Below, in pieces: positions 8,656 to 16,952 of a stretch of 62,410 nucleotides of DNA; the first letter of the stretch is position 1, and every line of letters begins with the position of its first letter. The notes under the pieces were generated by a model. That model saw nothing but the letters and a program-made list of their open reading frames with translations. It made no database searches and was not told the origin of the DNA. The stretch lies in the NCBI GenBank assembly GCA_034189195.1, contig JAXHVI010000115.1, positions 1-62,410 on the forward strand. Direction: 5' to 3'. Source of the stretch: Desulfosudis sp034189195 (GTDB taxonomy: Bacteria; Desulfobacterota; Desulfobacteria; Desulfobacterales; Desulfosudaceae). Made by a program: the position numbers and the translations under genes.

Positions 8656-10260
8656 ATGAGATTCAGATGGCTCTATGTGTTGCCGGTTTTTTCGCTTTTT
8701 TTGCTGTCCCACTGCGCGTCGCCCGGCGGCGTGGTATGGGACAGTCATGACACCAGCGGTGCCGATGCCCGGCTGCAGGCCCTTGTGGTTCGGGTCAACG
8801 CCTGCATGGCCAGGGGCAGAACGCCCTTAAAAACCCTTCTGGTGACCGCTCCCTATGACATGGCCCTGTTTCCTCCGGACATCGCCTCTCCCACGGTGAC
8901 GTGGCGGGACGGTGATGCGCAAAGCCGGTTCTGGCTGATCAGCGTCGTTTTTGACAACGGTCGCAAGCCGGTTTACGGGTTTGTGCGGGAACCCGAGTGG
9001 ACCCCGGACAGAACGACATGGGAAACGATTAAGGCCAATTCTGTTTCAGCCCCGGTGATGCTCTCTGTTTTCGGCCTTGCGGATGAAAACGCCGATGTCG
9101 TGGCATCGGTGGGCCGGGTATCTTTTTCCACATCCACCGACCCTGTGGGTGACGCTGTTTTTTTTCGCCAGATTCCGCTGCCCTTTGCCCTGGCCAGCCA
9201 GAGCTTTGAAAAAACGCGATGGCGCATGGGCCATATTGATTCTTACGATCCGCCGGTCACGGTGATGCAGGGGGTGCCGGTGTGCGCCAGTTGTCATTCA
9301 TTCTCCAGGGATGGCAAGTACATGAGCATGGAGTATAACTATGGCAACGACGGCGGGGCGCAGTTTATTGTCAAAACGGCTTCAGAGATTGTCGTTGAGA
9401 AAAATGATTTTTTTACCTGGAGCGATTTTCCCAAGTCCGGTCTGCTGCCCCCCACACGGGGGCTTTTCGGCCGCATGTCGCCGTCGGGCCGTTACGCCGC
9501 CGCGTCGGTCAACGAGATATCCTTTGCCACGGTGATGAATGACCTTGACTTCTGCCAGCTCTTTTTCCCCACCTACGGCGTGATCGGCGTTTACGACAGG
9601 AAGACGGGGAAAACCCGTCTGCTTCCAGGGGCGGATGACTACGGCCTGGTCCAGGCCAATCCCGTGTGGAGTATGGATGAAAAAGAAATTGTCTTCTGCC
9701 GGGCCGACACGCGCAACGAGGTGCATTCCGACCTGGCAAACGTGAAAACCATAATGGAAACCCGGTCGATTCAGGCACTCAATGCCCTGTATCCCATGCG
9801 GTTCGACCTTTACCGCGTTCCCTTCAACAATGGCGAAGGCGGCGAGGCCGTTCCCCTGGAAGGGGCGTCGAACAACAACGCCAGCAACTACTTTGCCAGG
9901 TTTTCCCCGGACGGCAAGTGGATTGTTTTTACCAAAAGCCCTTACGGTATCATGCTGCAGCCGGACAGCGAGCTGTGGATCGTGCCGGCCGCCGGGGGCA
10001 CGGCCCGCAAGATGAACTGCAACCGGGGCAACTTCAATTCATGGCACAGCTGGTCGTCCAACGGCCGGTGGCTGCTCTTTTCCTCCAAGGCCAACACGCC
10101 TTATACGGAAATTTTTTTGACCCATGTGGATGAAAACGGCAACGACACGGCGCCGGTGGTATTGACCCGGTTCAACGAGACGGGGTTTGCCGCCAATGTA
10201 CCGGAGTTTGCGCCCGGCGATGCCGCCGGCATTCAGTCTGTTCGGATTGCCGAACCGTGA
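8656..10260 (+). CDS. lipoprotein with TolB-like beta-propeller repeats and one c-type haem motif
   Basis: 534 residues from ATG 8656, which follows AAAGGAAA and opens a lipoprotein signal (MRFRWLYVLPVFSLFLLSHC; lipobox Cys20). A CxxCH motif (CASCH) at about residues 210-214 predicts a single covalently bound haem c. The C-terminal half has PD40/TolB-type strands (WSMDEKEIVF, FSPDGKWIVF, WSSNGRWLLF). The protein should sit on the periplasmic or outer face. A propeller carrying a haem site suggests an electron-transfer or redox-sensing role; I do not recognise a characterised family. Upstream in-frame codons overlap the IS fragment and are not the start. Confidence 0.75.
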   Translation: MRFRWLYVLPVFSLFLLSHCASPGGVVWDSHDTSGADARLQALVVRVNACMARGRTPLKTLLVTAPYDMALFPPDIASPTVTWRDGDAQSRFWLISVVFDNGRKPVYGFVREPEWTPDRTTWETIKANSVSAPVMLSVFGLADENADVVASVGRVSFSTSTDPVGDAVFFRQIPLPFALASQSFEKTRWRMGHIDSYDPPVTVMQGVPVCASCHSFSRDGKYMSMEYNYGNDGGAQFIVKTASEIVVEKNDFFTWSDFPKSGLLPPTRGLFGRMSPSGRYAAASVNEISFATVMNDLDFCQLFFPTYGVIGVYDRKTGKTRLLPGADDYGLVQANPVWSMDEKEIVFCRADTRNEVHSDLANVKTIMETRSIQALNALYPMRFDLYRVPFNNGEGGEAVPLEGASNNNASNYFARFSPDGKWIVFTKSPYGIMLQPDSELWIVPAAGGTARKMNCNRGNFNSWHSWSSNGRWLLFSSKANTPYTEIFLTHVDENGNDTAPVVLTRFNETGFAANVPEFAPGDAAGIQSVRIAEP

Positions 10261-10271
10261 CGCCCGGCGAA

Positions 10272-10294
10272 GCAGGGGCGGCAAGCAACCCTGC
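10272..10294 (+). terminator. weak hairpin after the lipoprotein gene
   Basis: GCAGGG (10272-10277) pairs with CCCTGC (10289-10294) around an 11-nt loop, 11 nt after the stop codon. The following CTTTAAATT is only weakly T-rich, so an intrinsic terminator is possible but not strong. Confidence 0.35.
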
Positions 10295-10308
10295 CTTTAA
10301 ATTGTAAA

Positions 10309-10330
10309 TTCACCGCAAAGGACGCAAAGG
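10309..10330 (+). repeat. half copy of the CACCGCAAAG dispersed repeat
   Basis: TTCACCGCAAAGGACGCAAA matches one arm of the larger palindromic element at 15239-15356. Only one arm is present here, between the lipoprotein gene and the lipid kinase gene. Confidence 0.7.
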
Positions 10331-10386
10331 AAAAAAACTGAAATTTACTTTAATCTGAACCTGCATCAATTAAGAGCGGAGAGAAA

Positions 10387-11322
10387 ATGGGCGGAATCGG
10401 CGTTGTCTATAATCCCTACGCAGGCAGAAACAGAAAAAACCCCGGAAGGGAAGAGCGGCTTAAAAAAATTCTTGGTAACCGGGGCACGTGGTTCCGCACT
10501 GAGAACAAGGATTCGCTTTTAAACGCCGCCGCGTATTTCCTGGAGCAGAAAACAGACATCGTGGCGGTGAGTGGCGGCGACGGCACCCTTCACCAGGTAT
10601 TCACCGCCATTATCAACACCTATGGGGACCGGCCCCTGCCGGCCTTTGCCCTGCTGCGCAGCGGCACCATGAACACGGTTACCAAGTCCATCAAGCTCAA
10701 GGGATGCGCGGCATCAACCCTGCGGGCCATCATTGATCATCACGAGACCGGAAAACCCATCAAAAAGTTCAAACAGCACCTGCTGAGGGTCAACGATGTC
10801 TATGGGTTCATGGCCGGGGCAGGGGTGATCGCCTATTTTCTGGAAGTTTACTATTCAGCCAAACATTCCGGCCCGCCATACGCAGCCGCCATGGTGTGCC
10901 GCATGATCGGCAGTGCCATTTTCGGCACTGATTACAACAGCCGCATCTTCAGGCCCATTCGCTGCCGCCTGGAGGTGGACGGCCGGGAAATGGAACAGGC
11001 CGAGTATATTTTTGTCCTGGGGTGCACCATTCGGGAGATCGGTCTGGGGTTTACCCCCACTCCCCGGGCCTATGACAAGCCCGGCCATTTTCATCTGCTG
11101 GCCGGATCCATGTCGCCGGCCAACCTGGTTCCCAAGGTTCCGGCCCTGTGGATGGGCCGGGATATCGAACACCCCAACCTCCATTTTTCCGGCACCACGG
11201 CCCGGGTGGTCATGAAGCCCAGGGAAAAAGAGCCGTGGATGATCGACGGGGATATTTATACTACCGAAGGGCCTCTCTGCTTTTCCGTGGGGCCCACGGT
11301 GACGCTTCTGGGGAAAGCGTAA
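10387..11322 (+). CDS. diacylglycerol/lipid kinase family protein
   Basis: 311 residues. The DAGK catalytic domain shows the N-terminal VVYNPYAGR (family N-P-x-x-G), the nucleotide-binding VSGGDGTLHQ near residue 60 and the following LRSGTMNTV, as in YegS/BmrU/DgkB-like enzymes. These phosphorylate diacylglycerol or related lipids at the cytoplasmic membrane face. The C-terminal beta-sandwich (IDGDIYTTEGPLCFSVGP) is intact. It converges directly on trxB with no space between the two stop codons. Confidence 0.85.
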   Translation: MGGIGVVYNPYAGRNRKNPGREERLKKILGNRGTWFRTENKDSLLNAAAYFLEQKTDIVAVSGGDGTLHQVFTAIINTYGDRPLPAFALLRSGTMNTVTKSIKLKGCAASTLRAIIDHHETGKPIKKFKQHLLRVNDVYGFMAGAGVIAYFLEVYYSAKHSGPPYAAAMVCRMIGSAIFGTDYNSRIFRPIRCRLEVDGREMEQAEYIFVLGCTIREIGLGFTPTPRAYDKPGHFHLLAGSMSPANLVPKVPALWMGRDIEHPNLHFSGTTARVVMKPREKEPWMIDGDIYTTEGPLCFSVGPTVTLLGKA

Positions 11323-12255
11323 TTAATTCCCCATGCTCTCGATATACGCCTCCGCCGAATGCAGGGCAATGGCGGCATCCCCCACCGAGGTCGCGATCTG
11401 GCGCAGCGGAGTGGCCCGCACGTCACCGGCGGCAAATACGCCGGGAACCGACGTGGCCATGGCCTGGTCGGTGAGGATAAAGCCGCCTTTGTCGGTATCC
11501 ACGGCGCCGGCCAGAAAATCGGCGTTGGGATGGATGCCCACCCACATGAAACAGCCGTCCACGGCCAGGTCCCTGGTCTCTTCCGTCTTGACGTTTTTCA
11601 CGGTTACCTTTTCCACATTGGTCAGGCCCCCGCCGATTTCAGTGACCACGCTGTCCCACACAAACTCGATCTTTTTGTTTTCAAAGGCCCGCTCCTGAAG
11701 AATCCTGGTGGCCCGCAGGGCGTCCCGGCGATGGATCAGGTAGACCTTTTTGGCAAATTTTGTCAGAAACAGGCTCTCCTGGACCGCGGTGTCGCCGCCG
11801 CCCACGGCTGCTACCACTTTATCCCGGAAGAAAGGAGCGTCGCAGGTGGCGCAGAAGGAGATGCCCCGGCCAATAAACCGTTCCTCGCCCGGTACGTTCA
11901 GCCGGTTGGGCGAAGCACCGGTAGCGATGATGACCGCCTTGCAGGTGATGGTTTTGTCTCCCAGGGTGAGAATTTTCACCGGGTCGGTCAGGTCAACGGC
12001 CGTGATCTCTTCATATTCCAGGGTCACACCCAGGTGAGAGGCCTGGTCGCTCATTCGCATCATCAGGTCCGCGCCGCTGATTCCCTCGGGAAAGCCGGGG
12101 TAGTTTTCAATCCAGTCCGACATCAGCACCTGTCCGCCGGCGGCCATTTTTTCAACCACCACGGCGTTGAGCCGGGCACGGGCTGCATAAATACCGGCGG
12201 TCAGGCCGGCAGGCCCACCGCCAATGATCACCAGATCGTAATTTGTCTCGCTCAT
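11323..12255 (-). CDS. trxB: thioredoxin-disulfide reductase
   Basis: 310 residues, a typical low-molecular-weight TrxB. FAD-binding GGGPAG is at residues 12-17, the redox-active CATC at 135-138, the NADPH motif VGGGDTAVQE follows, and a C-terminal FAD motif (VFAAGDVR) completes the fold. It reduces thioredoxin with NADPH. It lies 4 nt after trxA on the same strand, so the two form a trxA-trxB operon. Confidence 0.96.
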   Translation of the reverse strand: MSETNYDLVIIGGGPAGLTAGIYAARARLNAVVVEKMAAGGQVLMSDWIENYPGFPEGISGADLMMRMSDQASHLGVTLEYEEITAVDLTDPVKILTLGDKTITCKAVIIATGASPNRLNVPGEERFIGRGISFCATCDAPFFRDKVVAAVGGGDTAVQESLFLTKFAKKVYLIHRRDALRATRILQERAFENKKIEFVWDSVVTEIGGGLTNVEKVTVKNVKTEETRDLAVDGCFMWVGIHPNADFLAGAVDTDKGGFILTDQAMATSVPGVFAAGDVRATPLRQIATSVGDAAIALHSAEAYIESMGN

Positions 12256-12259
12256 TTTT

Positions 12260-12589
12260 CTATTCCATTGCTTTGTTTAATGCCGCCTCCAGCTTGGCCT
12301 TGGGTACCATGCCGGTGATCCGCTCCACTACTTCGCCGCCCTTGAAAATCATGAGGGTGGGAATGGCCTGAATGCCGAACCTGGTCGGGGTGGAGGGGTT
12401 GTCGTCCACGTTGCACTTGGCAAACTTGATTTTTCCGTCATAGGCGGCGGCCAGATCTTCCACCAGCGGGCCAATGGCCTTGCACGGGCCGCACCAGGGG
12501 GCCCAGAAGTCCACAAAGACAGGCATCTCCGCCTGGATCACCTCTGCTTCAAAACTGCCGTCGCTGATGCTTAATACCTTGTCCCCCAT
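12260..12589 (-). CDS. trxA: thioredoxin
   Basis: 109 residues from the ATG at 12589, chosen because AAGGAG lies about 9 nt upstream and the protein then has normal thioredoxin length; a longer in-frame ATG at 12709 adds a non-conserved extension. The active site WCGPC has Cys33 and Cys36, and cis-Pro is in AIPTLMIF. It is a cytoplasmic dithiol reductant, transcribed ahead of its reductase trxB. Confidence 0.96.
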   Translation of the reverse strand: MGDKVLSISDGSFEAEVIQAEMPVFVDFWAPWCGPCKAIGPLVEDLAAAYDGKIKFAKCNVDDNPSTPTRFGIQAIPTLMIFKGGEVVERITGMVPKAKLEAALNKAME

Positions 12590-13163
12590 TGTCACGTTCT
12601 CCTTGTTCGTTGTCGATTGTCCGTTACGCCTTTTACGGTTTTTAAAATCCGGTTCCGGCGGTCCTGGTGTAAACGAGTCAGCGAATGCCGCCTCAAATAA
12701 ACCTACCACAGGGTAGTTTCAGATGCAATACTCCACCTGTGCCCGCCTTTTATGACCGATTTGGCCCGAATATTTCATAAAAATTTTTGATATGGATGGA
12801 TATTGATACCAATCGTGAAATATCCGGGTTGGCTTTTCCTGTCTTGACAGCCGTCCGGTCCGGTGGCAATAGTGCCGGATTATAGCCGTTCACCCGTCCG
12901 AAAACATACAGGAGAGGGGGCCCTTTCCAGGGGGCCGGAGGGAACCGAGTTTGCCGGCCCGTGGCACCTGTTTCTGGTGGCCTTCGAGTTCGGTCTCTCT
13001 TTTGAAGTGGACCGGCTCTGCTGCAAAATCCAGGTGCAGTCCCCACAGAAGACATCGCGCGCTCCTTTCGCTACGTTTCGTTTCTCCAAAAAACCCCTTG
13101 CGGACCGGGCCGTCTATCCGATACACTCGGATGAAATTGATTTGTCGAAGCGCCGGGGATCTG

Positions 13164-13197
13164 TCGATTTTGATAGCGATCCCGATTCCGATGAAAA
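13164..13197. repeat. ATCGGT-type hexamer tract, copy 1
   Basis: A run of imperfect six-base units (TCGATT, TTGATA, GCGATC, CCGATT, CCGATG). It shares unit and period with tracts at 15793, 21845 and 24667. All four are intergenic. Confidence 0.7.
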
Positions 13198-13212
13198 TAT
13201 AAAAAGGAGGAA

Positions 13213-13237
13213 GCCGCATTATAATAAAGAATGCGGC
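13213..13237. promoter_or_regulatory. 8-bp hairpin in the purH leader
   Basis: GCCGCATT (13213-13220) and AATGCGGC (13230-13237) form a perfect stem around an AT-only-rich 9-nt loop, directly between a GGAGG at 13206 and the likely start codon at 13249. It could be an operator or an mRNA structure affecting initiation. The ATG inside its right arm (13231) is in frame but poorly spaced for either ribosome-binding site. Confidence 0.45.
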
Positions 13238-13248
13238 GTGGAGAAAAG

Positions 13249-13926
13249 ATGAGCATCAACACCGTGTCCCAAATCGACGAGTATGTTCCTGTTTCCAATG
13301 TATTGATCAGCGTGTCGGACAAGACCGGCCTTGAGGAGTTTGTCACCCGGCTGGTGCGCATCAATCCGGATGTGCATATCTTTTCCACGGGCGGCACTTA
13401 CCAGAAGATTTACGGGATTTTCGGCAGCGCGGCAAAATCGGTCCTGACCCAGGTATCGGATTACACCGGACAGCCCGAAACCCAGGGCGGCCTGGTCAAG
13501 ACCCTGGATTTTAAAATCTACCTGGGCCTGCTTACCGAAACCTACAACGAAGCCCATGCCCGGGACATGAAGCGCACCGGCGCCGTGGCCATCGACATGG
13601 TGGTGGTCAACCTCTATCCTTTTTCCCAGACCGTTGCCAGGCCGGATGTGACGCCGGAACAGGCCAGGGGCAACATCGACATCGGCGGGCCCTGCATGGT
13701 GCGGGCCTCGGCCAAGAATTTTCTGCGGGTGGCGTCCGTGGTGGACCCGGCGGATTATAACACCGTGGCCGATGAAATGGAGCACCGCCAGGGCGCCCTC
13801 TCCCTGGACACCCGGTTTGAGCTGGCCCAGAAGGCTTTTGACCATACGGCGGCCTATGACCGGGCCATTGCCGATTACCTGAAAAAGCAGACCATCAATG
13901 ACGTAAAGGCGTGTTACCGCATGTAG
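13249..13926 (+). CDS. purH: IMP cyclohydrolase (stand-alone PurH N-terminal domain)
   Basis: 225 residues. The MGS-like IMP cyclohydrolase domain shows NVLISVSDKTGL at the start and FSTGGTYQKI near residue 45, with LYPFSQTV and NIDIGGPCMVRASAKN further on. It closes the purine ring to give IMP. ATG 13249 is preferred (GGAG 5 nt before it); an upstream ATG at 13231 lies in a hairpin. In most bacteria this domain is fused to AICAR transformylase; here it ends with its own stop and the partner follows 34 nt later. Confidence 0.88.
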   Translation: MSINTVSQIDEYVPVSNVLISVSDKTGLEEFVTRLVRINPDVHIFSTGGTYQKIYGIFGSAAKSVLTQVSDYTGQPETQGGLVKTLDFKIYLGLLTETYNEAHARDMKRTGAVAIDMVVVNLYPFSQTVARPDVTPEQARGNIDIGGPCMVRASAKNFLRVASVVDPADYNTVADEMEHRQGALSLDTRFELAQKAFDHTAAYDRAIADYLKKQTINDVKACYRM

Positions 13927-13960
13927 CCCGGCGGGCGTAAAACAGCACCAGGAGAGACCC

Positions 13961-15211
13961 ATGGCCGATGATATCAAGAAAAGTTACACCACCATCATGG
14001 ACGATCATTTTCCGCCGCGCATGGAGATAACCTTTGCGGATGACGACCGGCGGCAGACCCTGTTTTTTGAAAAAGCCACCTGGACCATCGACGGGGTTGA
14101 AAAGGGACTGCGCTACGGTGAAAATCCGGGCCAGGAGGCGGCCCTTTACCGGCTGGTCAACGGCACCCTGGTGCTGGGGGATACTGAAACCATTGCGCCG
14201 GGCCGGTATCTCGCATCGGATGTGGAGTTGCTGCAATCCGGCAAACATCCGGGCAAGACCAACCTCACCGACACCGACAATGCCTTGAACATTCTGCGCT
14301 ACTTCAGCGACAGGCCCACGGCCGTGATTGTCAAACACAACAACCCCTGCGGCGTGGCAAGGGCCGCCTCCCTGGAAGAGGCGTTTGCCAAAGCCTACAT
14401 GGCCGACCGGATCGCGGCTTTTGGCGGGTGTATCGCCCTTAACCGGCCCGTTGATAAACCCACGGCCGAGGCCATATCCGCCCAGTACGCCGAGGTGGTG
14501 GTGGCCCCGGATTTCGAGGAGGGGGTGTTGCCGGTTCTCTTTTCCCGTAAAAATCTGCGGGTCATCCGCATTCGCGCCATGGACACGCTGGAAAGCTTTG
14601 TGGGAAAGCGGGTTGTGGATTTCAAAAGCCTGATCGACGGCGGCATCATTGCCCAGTGGTCTTTTGTGCCGACCACCCGGACCAAAGCCGATCTGCTGCC
14701 GGCCCGGTGTGAATACAAGGGAAAACTTTACACCATCGACCGCCAGCCCACGGAGCGGGAGTATACCGACATGCTGTTCGGCTGGCTGGTGGAGTCGGGC
14801 GTGACCTCCAACTCGGTGATTTACGTCAAGGACGAAGTTACCGTGGGCATCGGCACCGGCGAGCAGGACCGGGTGGGCGTGGCCGAGATCGCCAGGGATA
14901 AGGCCTACCGGAAGCTGGCCGACCGTTATTGTTTTGAGGACCACGGCGTTTCCTATGCTGATTTGAACGACCTTGAAAAAAAAGCGGCCATTGACAAACG
15001 GGTGGCCAGGGAAAAGGGGGGCCTGATCGGGTCGGCCATGATCAGCGACGCCTTTTTCCCGTTCCGGGACGGCGTGGATGTGGGTTTAAAAGAGGGGGTA
15101 TCGGCCGTGATTCATCCGGGCGGCTCCCAGAACGATTACCAGTCCATTGAAGCCTGCAACCAGGCCGGGGCCACCATGGTGTTTACCGGCCAGCGAAGCT
15201 TCAAACATTAA
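13961..15211 (+). CDS. purH: AICAR transformylase (stand-alone PurH C-terminal domain)
   Basis: 416 residues, the phosphoribosylaminoimidazole-carboxamide formyltransferase half of PurH. RYGENPGQEAALY and the Lys-His catalytic motif in VIVKHNNPCGVA are present, as is the C-terminal HPGGSQND. It formylates AICAR ahead of the cyclohydrolase encoded just upstream. The N-terminal ~40 residues before YGENP are longer than in the fused enzymes. AGGAGAGACCC sits before the ATG. The two proteins probably act as a complex. Confidence 0.88.
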   Translation: MADDIKKSYTTIMDDHFPPRMEITFADDDRRQTLFFEKATWTIDGVEKGLRYGENPGQEAALYRLVNGTLVLGDTETIAPGRYLASDVELLQSGKHPGKTNLTDTDNALNILRYFSDRPTAVIVKHNNPCGVARAASLEEAFAKAYMADRIAAFGGCIALNRPVDKPTAEAISAQYAEVVVAPDFEEGVLPVLFSRKNLRVIRIRAMDTLESFVGKRVVDFKSLIDGGIIAQWSFVPTTRTKADLLPARCEYKGKLYTIDRQPTEREYTDMLFGWLVESGVTSNSVIYVKDEVTVGIGTGEQDRVGVAEIARDKAYRKLADRYCFEDHGVSYADLNDLEKKAAIDKRVAREKGGLIGSAMISDAFFPFRDGVDVGLKEGVSAVIHPGGSQNDYQSIEACNQAGATMVFTGQRSFKH

Positions 15212-15238
15212 GCGATAAGGCGGCTTTAAAGATTTAAA

Positions 15239-15356
15239 TTCACCGCAGATACGCAAAGGACGCAAAAAAACATGGACGCTGCGCGTGAAACAGCGATCTT
15301 CTTTCCGCAAAGTAAACCACAACCCTTTGCGCTCTTTGCGTCTTTGCGGTGAAAAA
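15239..15356. repeat. full CACCGCAAAG palindromic repeat
   Basis: The left arm at 15239-15267 (TTCACCGC then ACGCAAAGGACGCAAA) and the right arm at 15324-15356 (CTTTGCGTCTTTGCGGTGAA) are inverted copies separated by ~56 nt containing a further short palindrome. A half copy is at 10309-10330. This sequence class is widespread in environmental bacterial genomes; it has no open frame. Confidence 0.8.
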
Positions 15357-15430
15357 CAAGGACTAACAGGGGTCGTATGAGAAGAAGCCCCAATTTTTAG
15401 AGACCTCCAATAAAAGCCGGGGAAGCATTC

Positions 15431-15778
15431 ATGCACGAAATGGGTATTGCCATGCAGATTGTGGAGATTGCCGGCGGAGCCATTCCCCCGGGGATCGAAA
15501 ACCCTTCGGCGGCAAAGGTGAACATTCGGGTGGGCAAGCTGACCGCGGTGGTGCCGACAAGCCTGACCTTTTGTTTCAACATCGCCACCCGGGATACCCC
15601 CCTGGCCGGCGCCGAGCTTGTCATCGAGGATGTGCCGGTGGCGGCCCGGTGCAAGCAGTGCGGTCATGAATGGATCATCTCAGGCCCTGATTTTTCGTGT
15701 GAAAAATGCAGGGCAGGGGAGGTGGATATTTTATCCGGCCGGGAACTGGATATTGTTTCCATCGAATTAAAAGAATGA
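15431..15778 (+). CDS. hypA: hydrogenase nickel-insertion protein HypA
   Basis: 115 residues. The N-terminal MHE motif (His2 binds nickel) and the zinc site Cys74, Cys77, Cys90 and Cys93 (two CxxC) are intact. HypA delivers nickel to [NiFe]-hydrogenase with HypB. No other hyp or hydrogenase gene is in the window, so it is isolated from its usual operon. It lies between two intergenic repeats. Confidence 0.92.
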   Translation: MHEMGIAMQIVEIAGGAIPPGIENPSAAKVNIRVGKLTAVVPTSLTFCFNIATRDTPLAGAELVIEDVPVAARCKQCGHEWIISGPDFSCEKCRAGEVDILSGRELDIVSIELKE

Positions 15779-15792
15779 CGTTTTTATCAAAA

Positions 15793-15821
15793 CCGGTATC
15801 GGTATCGAAATCGACTTCCGG
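15793..15821. repeat. ATCGGT-type hexamer tract, copy 2
   Basis: CCGGTATCGGTATCGAAATC followed by GACTTCCGG: tandem six-base units just after hypA. Core GGTATCGGTATCGAAATCGA is shared exactly with the copy at 24667. Confidence 0.75.
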
Positions 15822-15905
15822 AAGCATCCACCACAAAGCAACCCATGACCCGCGGCAGACCGCTAAGGCGTGCCGCCGACCGGCCATATTATAAGGAGAA
15901 CGCTG

Positions 15906-16952
15906 ATGAAGAATTCAATGAGCAACATTCTGGCCATCCTGTTTACGGTGGTGGCGGTGCTGGCCGCCGGGTTTGCCGTTCTGGTGGCGGTGCAGGCCGC
16001 CTGGATTCACGGCACGATTGAAAAGCAGGCGGTCATGCCCGGCGATTATATTTTTGACAGCACCTATCCGGTCAGCCTGGAGGAGATTTCCGGCGCCAGG
16101 GATTTGGCCGACCGATTCATGACCGAGGAGGGTCAGCTTCGGCCGGGTAATGAAGTAAGCCCTGAGGCCTATATGACCGATGGGTTTACCATCAGCGTGG
16201 CCACCCTGGCCTATTTCAACTACCTGGGGGCCCTTTTTGCCGACAGCCCGGACCTGCCGTCCCACCTGGAGAAGGTAAAGGCCCTGCTGTTTGAACAACT
16301 GCCTGAAGAGAGGGCCGGCATGCTTTACAGCCTGTATGAAAGTTATTTGACCTGCGAACTGGAGCTGTCTGAAATGCTTGCCGACCGCCCGGAACCGAAA
16401 ACCGCCGCCGAAGTGGTGGGGCTGCTGGCCGAGGCCCAGCAGTTCCGCAGGGAATACCTGGGTGCGGATGTGGCCGATGCCCTGTTCGGCGCTGATATAA
16501 AGACCCGTGAGTACGCGCTTCGCAGAAGCGCGGTCGCCGGGGATACCCACCTGTATGGCCAGGAAAAGGAGGCCCGCATCGACCGGCTCACCGAGGAGAT
16601 GTGGGGAGACCAGGCCCAGGCGGTAAATGATTACTCCCAGCCCTTTCACCGCTACCGGGAAAAGCTTCAGGTTTACGCCAGGGACATGGCGGAAATGGAG
16701 ACCGACGCCCAGCGGGAGGAGATGGTAAAAGCGTTTCGCAACCGCTATTTTTCCCCCGAAGTCGTTGCCCAGCTTGAGGCCATTGATGTCCAGATGGTCC
16801 AGCAGCAGAAGGCCGACGAGCGGTTTGAGCAGGAGAAAGAGCAGATCCTGGGAAATGACAGCCTGAGCCGGGAAGAAAAAGACGCGGCCCTGCGGGCCCT
16901 GGCCAGGGAGGTGTATGGCGAGCAGCTGCTGCCGCCGGATGAGAATCCATGA
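15906..16952 (+). CDS. lipase secretion chaperone (Lif/LimK) family protein
   Basis: 348 residues from ATG 15906 (AAGGAG 7 nt upstream). An N-terminal membrane anchor (about residues 5-30) is followed by a helical periplasmic domain. The C-terminal ILGNDSLSREEKDAALRAL and the middle YLGADVADALFG fit steric foldases that activate secreted triacylglycerol lipases. No lipase gene is adjacent, which is unusual since foldase and lipase genes normally pair. It overlaps mutY by 4 nt. Family assignment is by pattern recognition. Confidence 0.7.
   Translation: MKNSMSNILAILFTVVAVLAAGFAVLVAVQAAWIHGTIEKQAVMPGDYIFDSTYPVSLEEISGARDLADRFMTEEGQLRPGNEVSPEAYMTDGFTISVATLAYFNYLGALFADSPDLPSHLEKVKALLFEQLPEERAGMLYSLYESYLTCELELSEMLADRPEPKTAAEVVGLLAEAQQFRREYLGADVADALFGADIKTREYALRRSAVAGDTHLYGQEKEARIDRLTEEMWGDQAQAVNDYSQPFHRYREKLQVYARDMAEMETDAQREEMVKAFRNRYFSPEVVAQLEAIDVQMVQQQKADERFEQEKEQILGNDSLSREEKDAALRALAREVYGEQLLPPDENP

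Larger units (their letters stand above)
12590..13248. other. 659-nt non-coding spacer upstream of purH genes
   Basis: No convincing gene is visible. One plus-strand frame (12863-13252) stays open for ~129 codons, but its translation is low in coding character and ends in the ATCG-type repeat. The spacer holds that repeat (13164-13197) and an 8-bp hairpin (13213-13237). A TTGACA at 12844-12849 has no good -10 partner. The middle part (about 12950-13130) could be a decayed gene or another dispersed repeat. Confidence 0.5.

Noticed and set aside
12863..13252. 129-codon open frame upstream of purH
   Set aside because: No ribosome-binding site, composition unlike neighbours, and it ends in a dispersed repeat; possibly a decayed gene.
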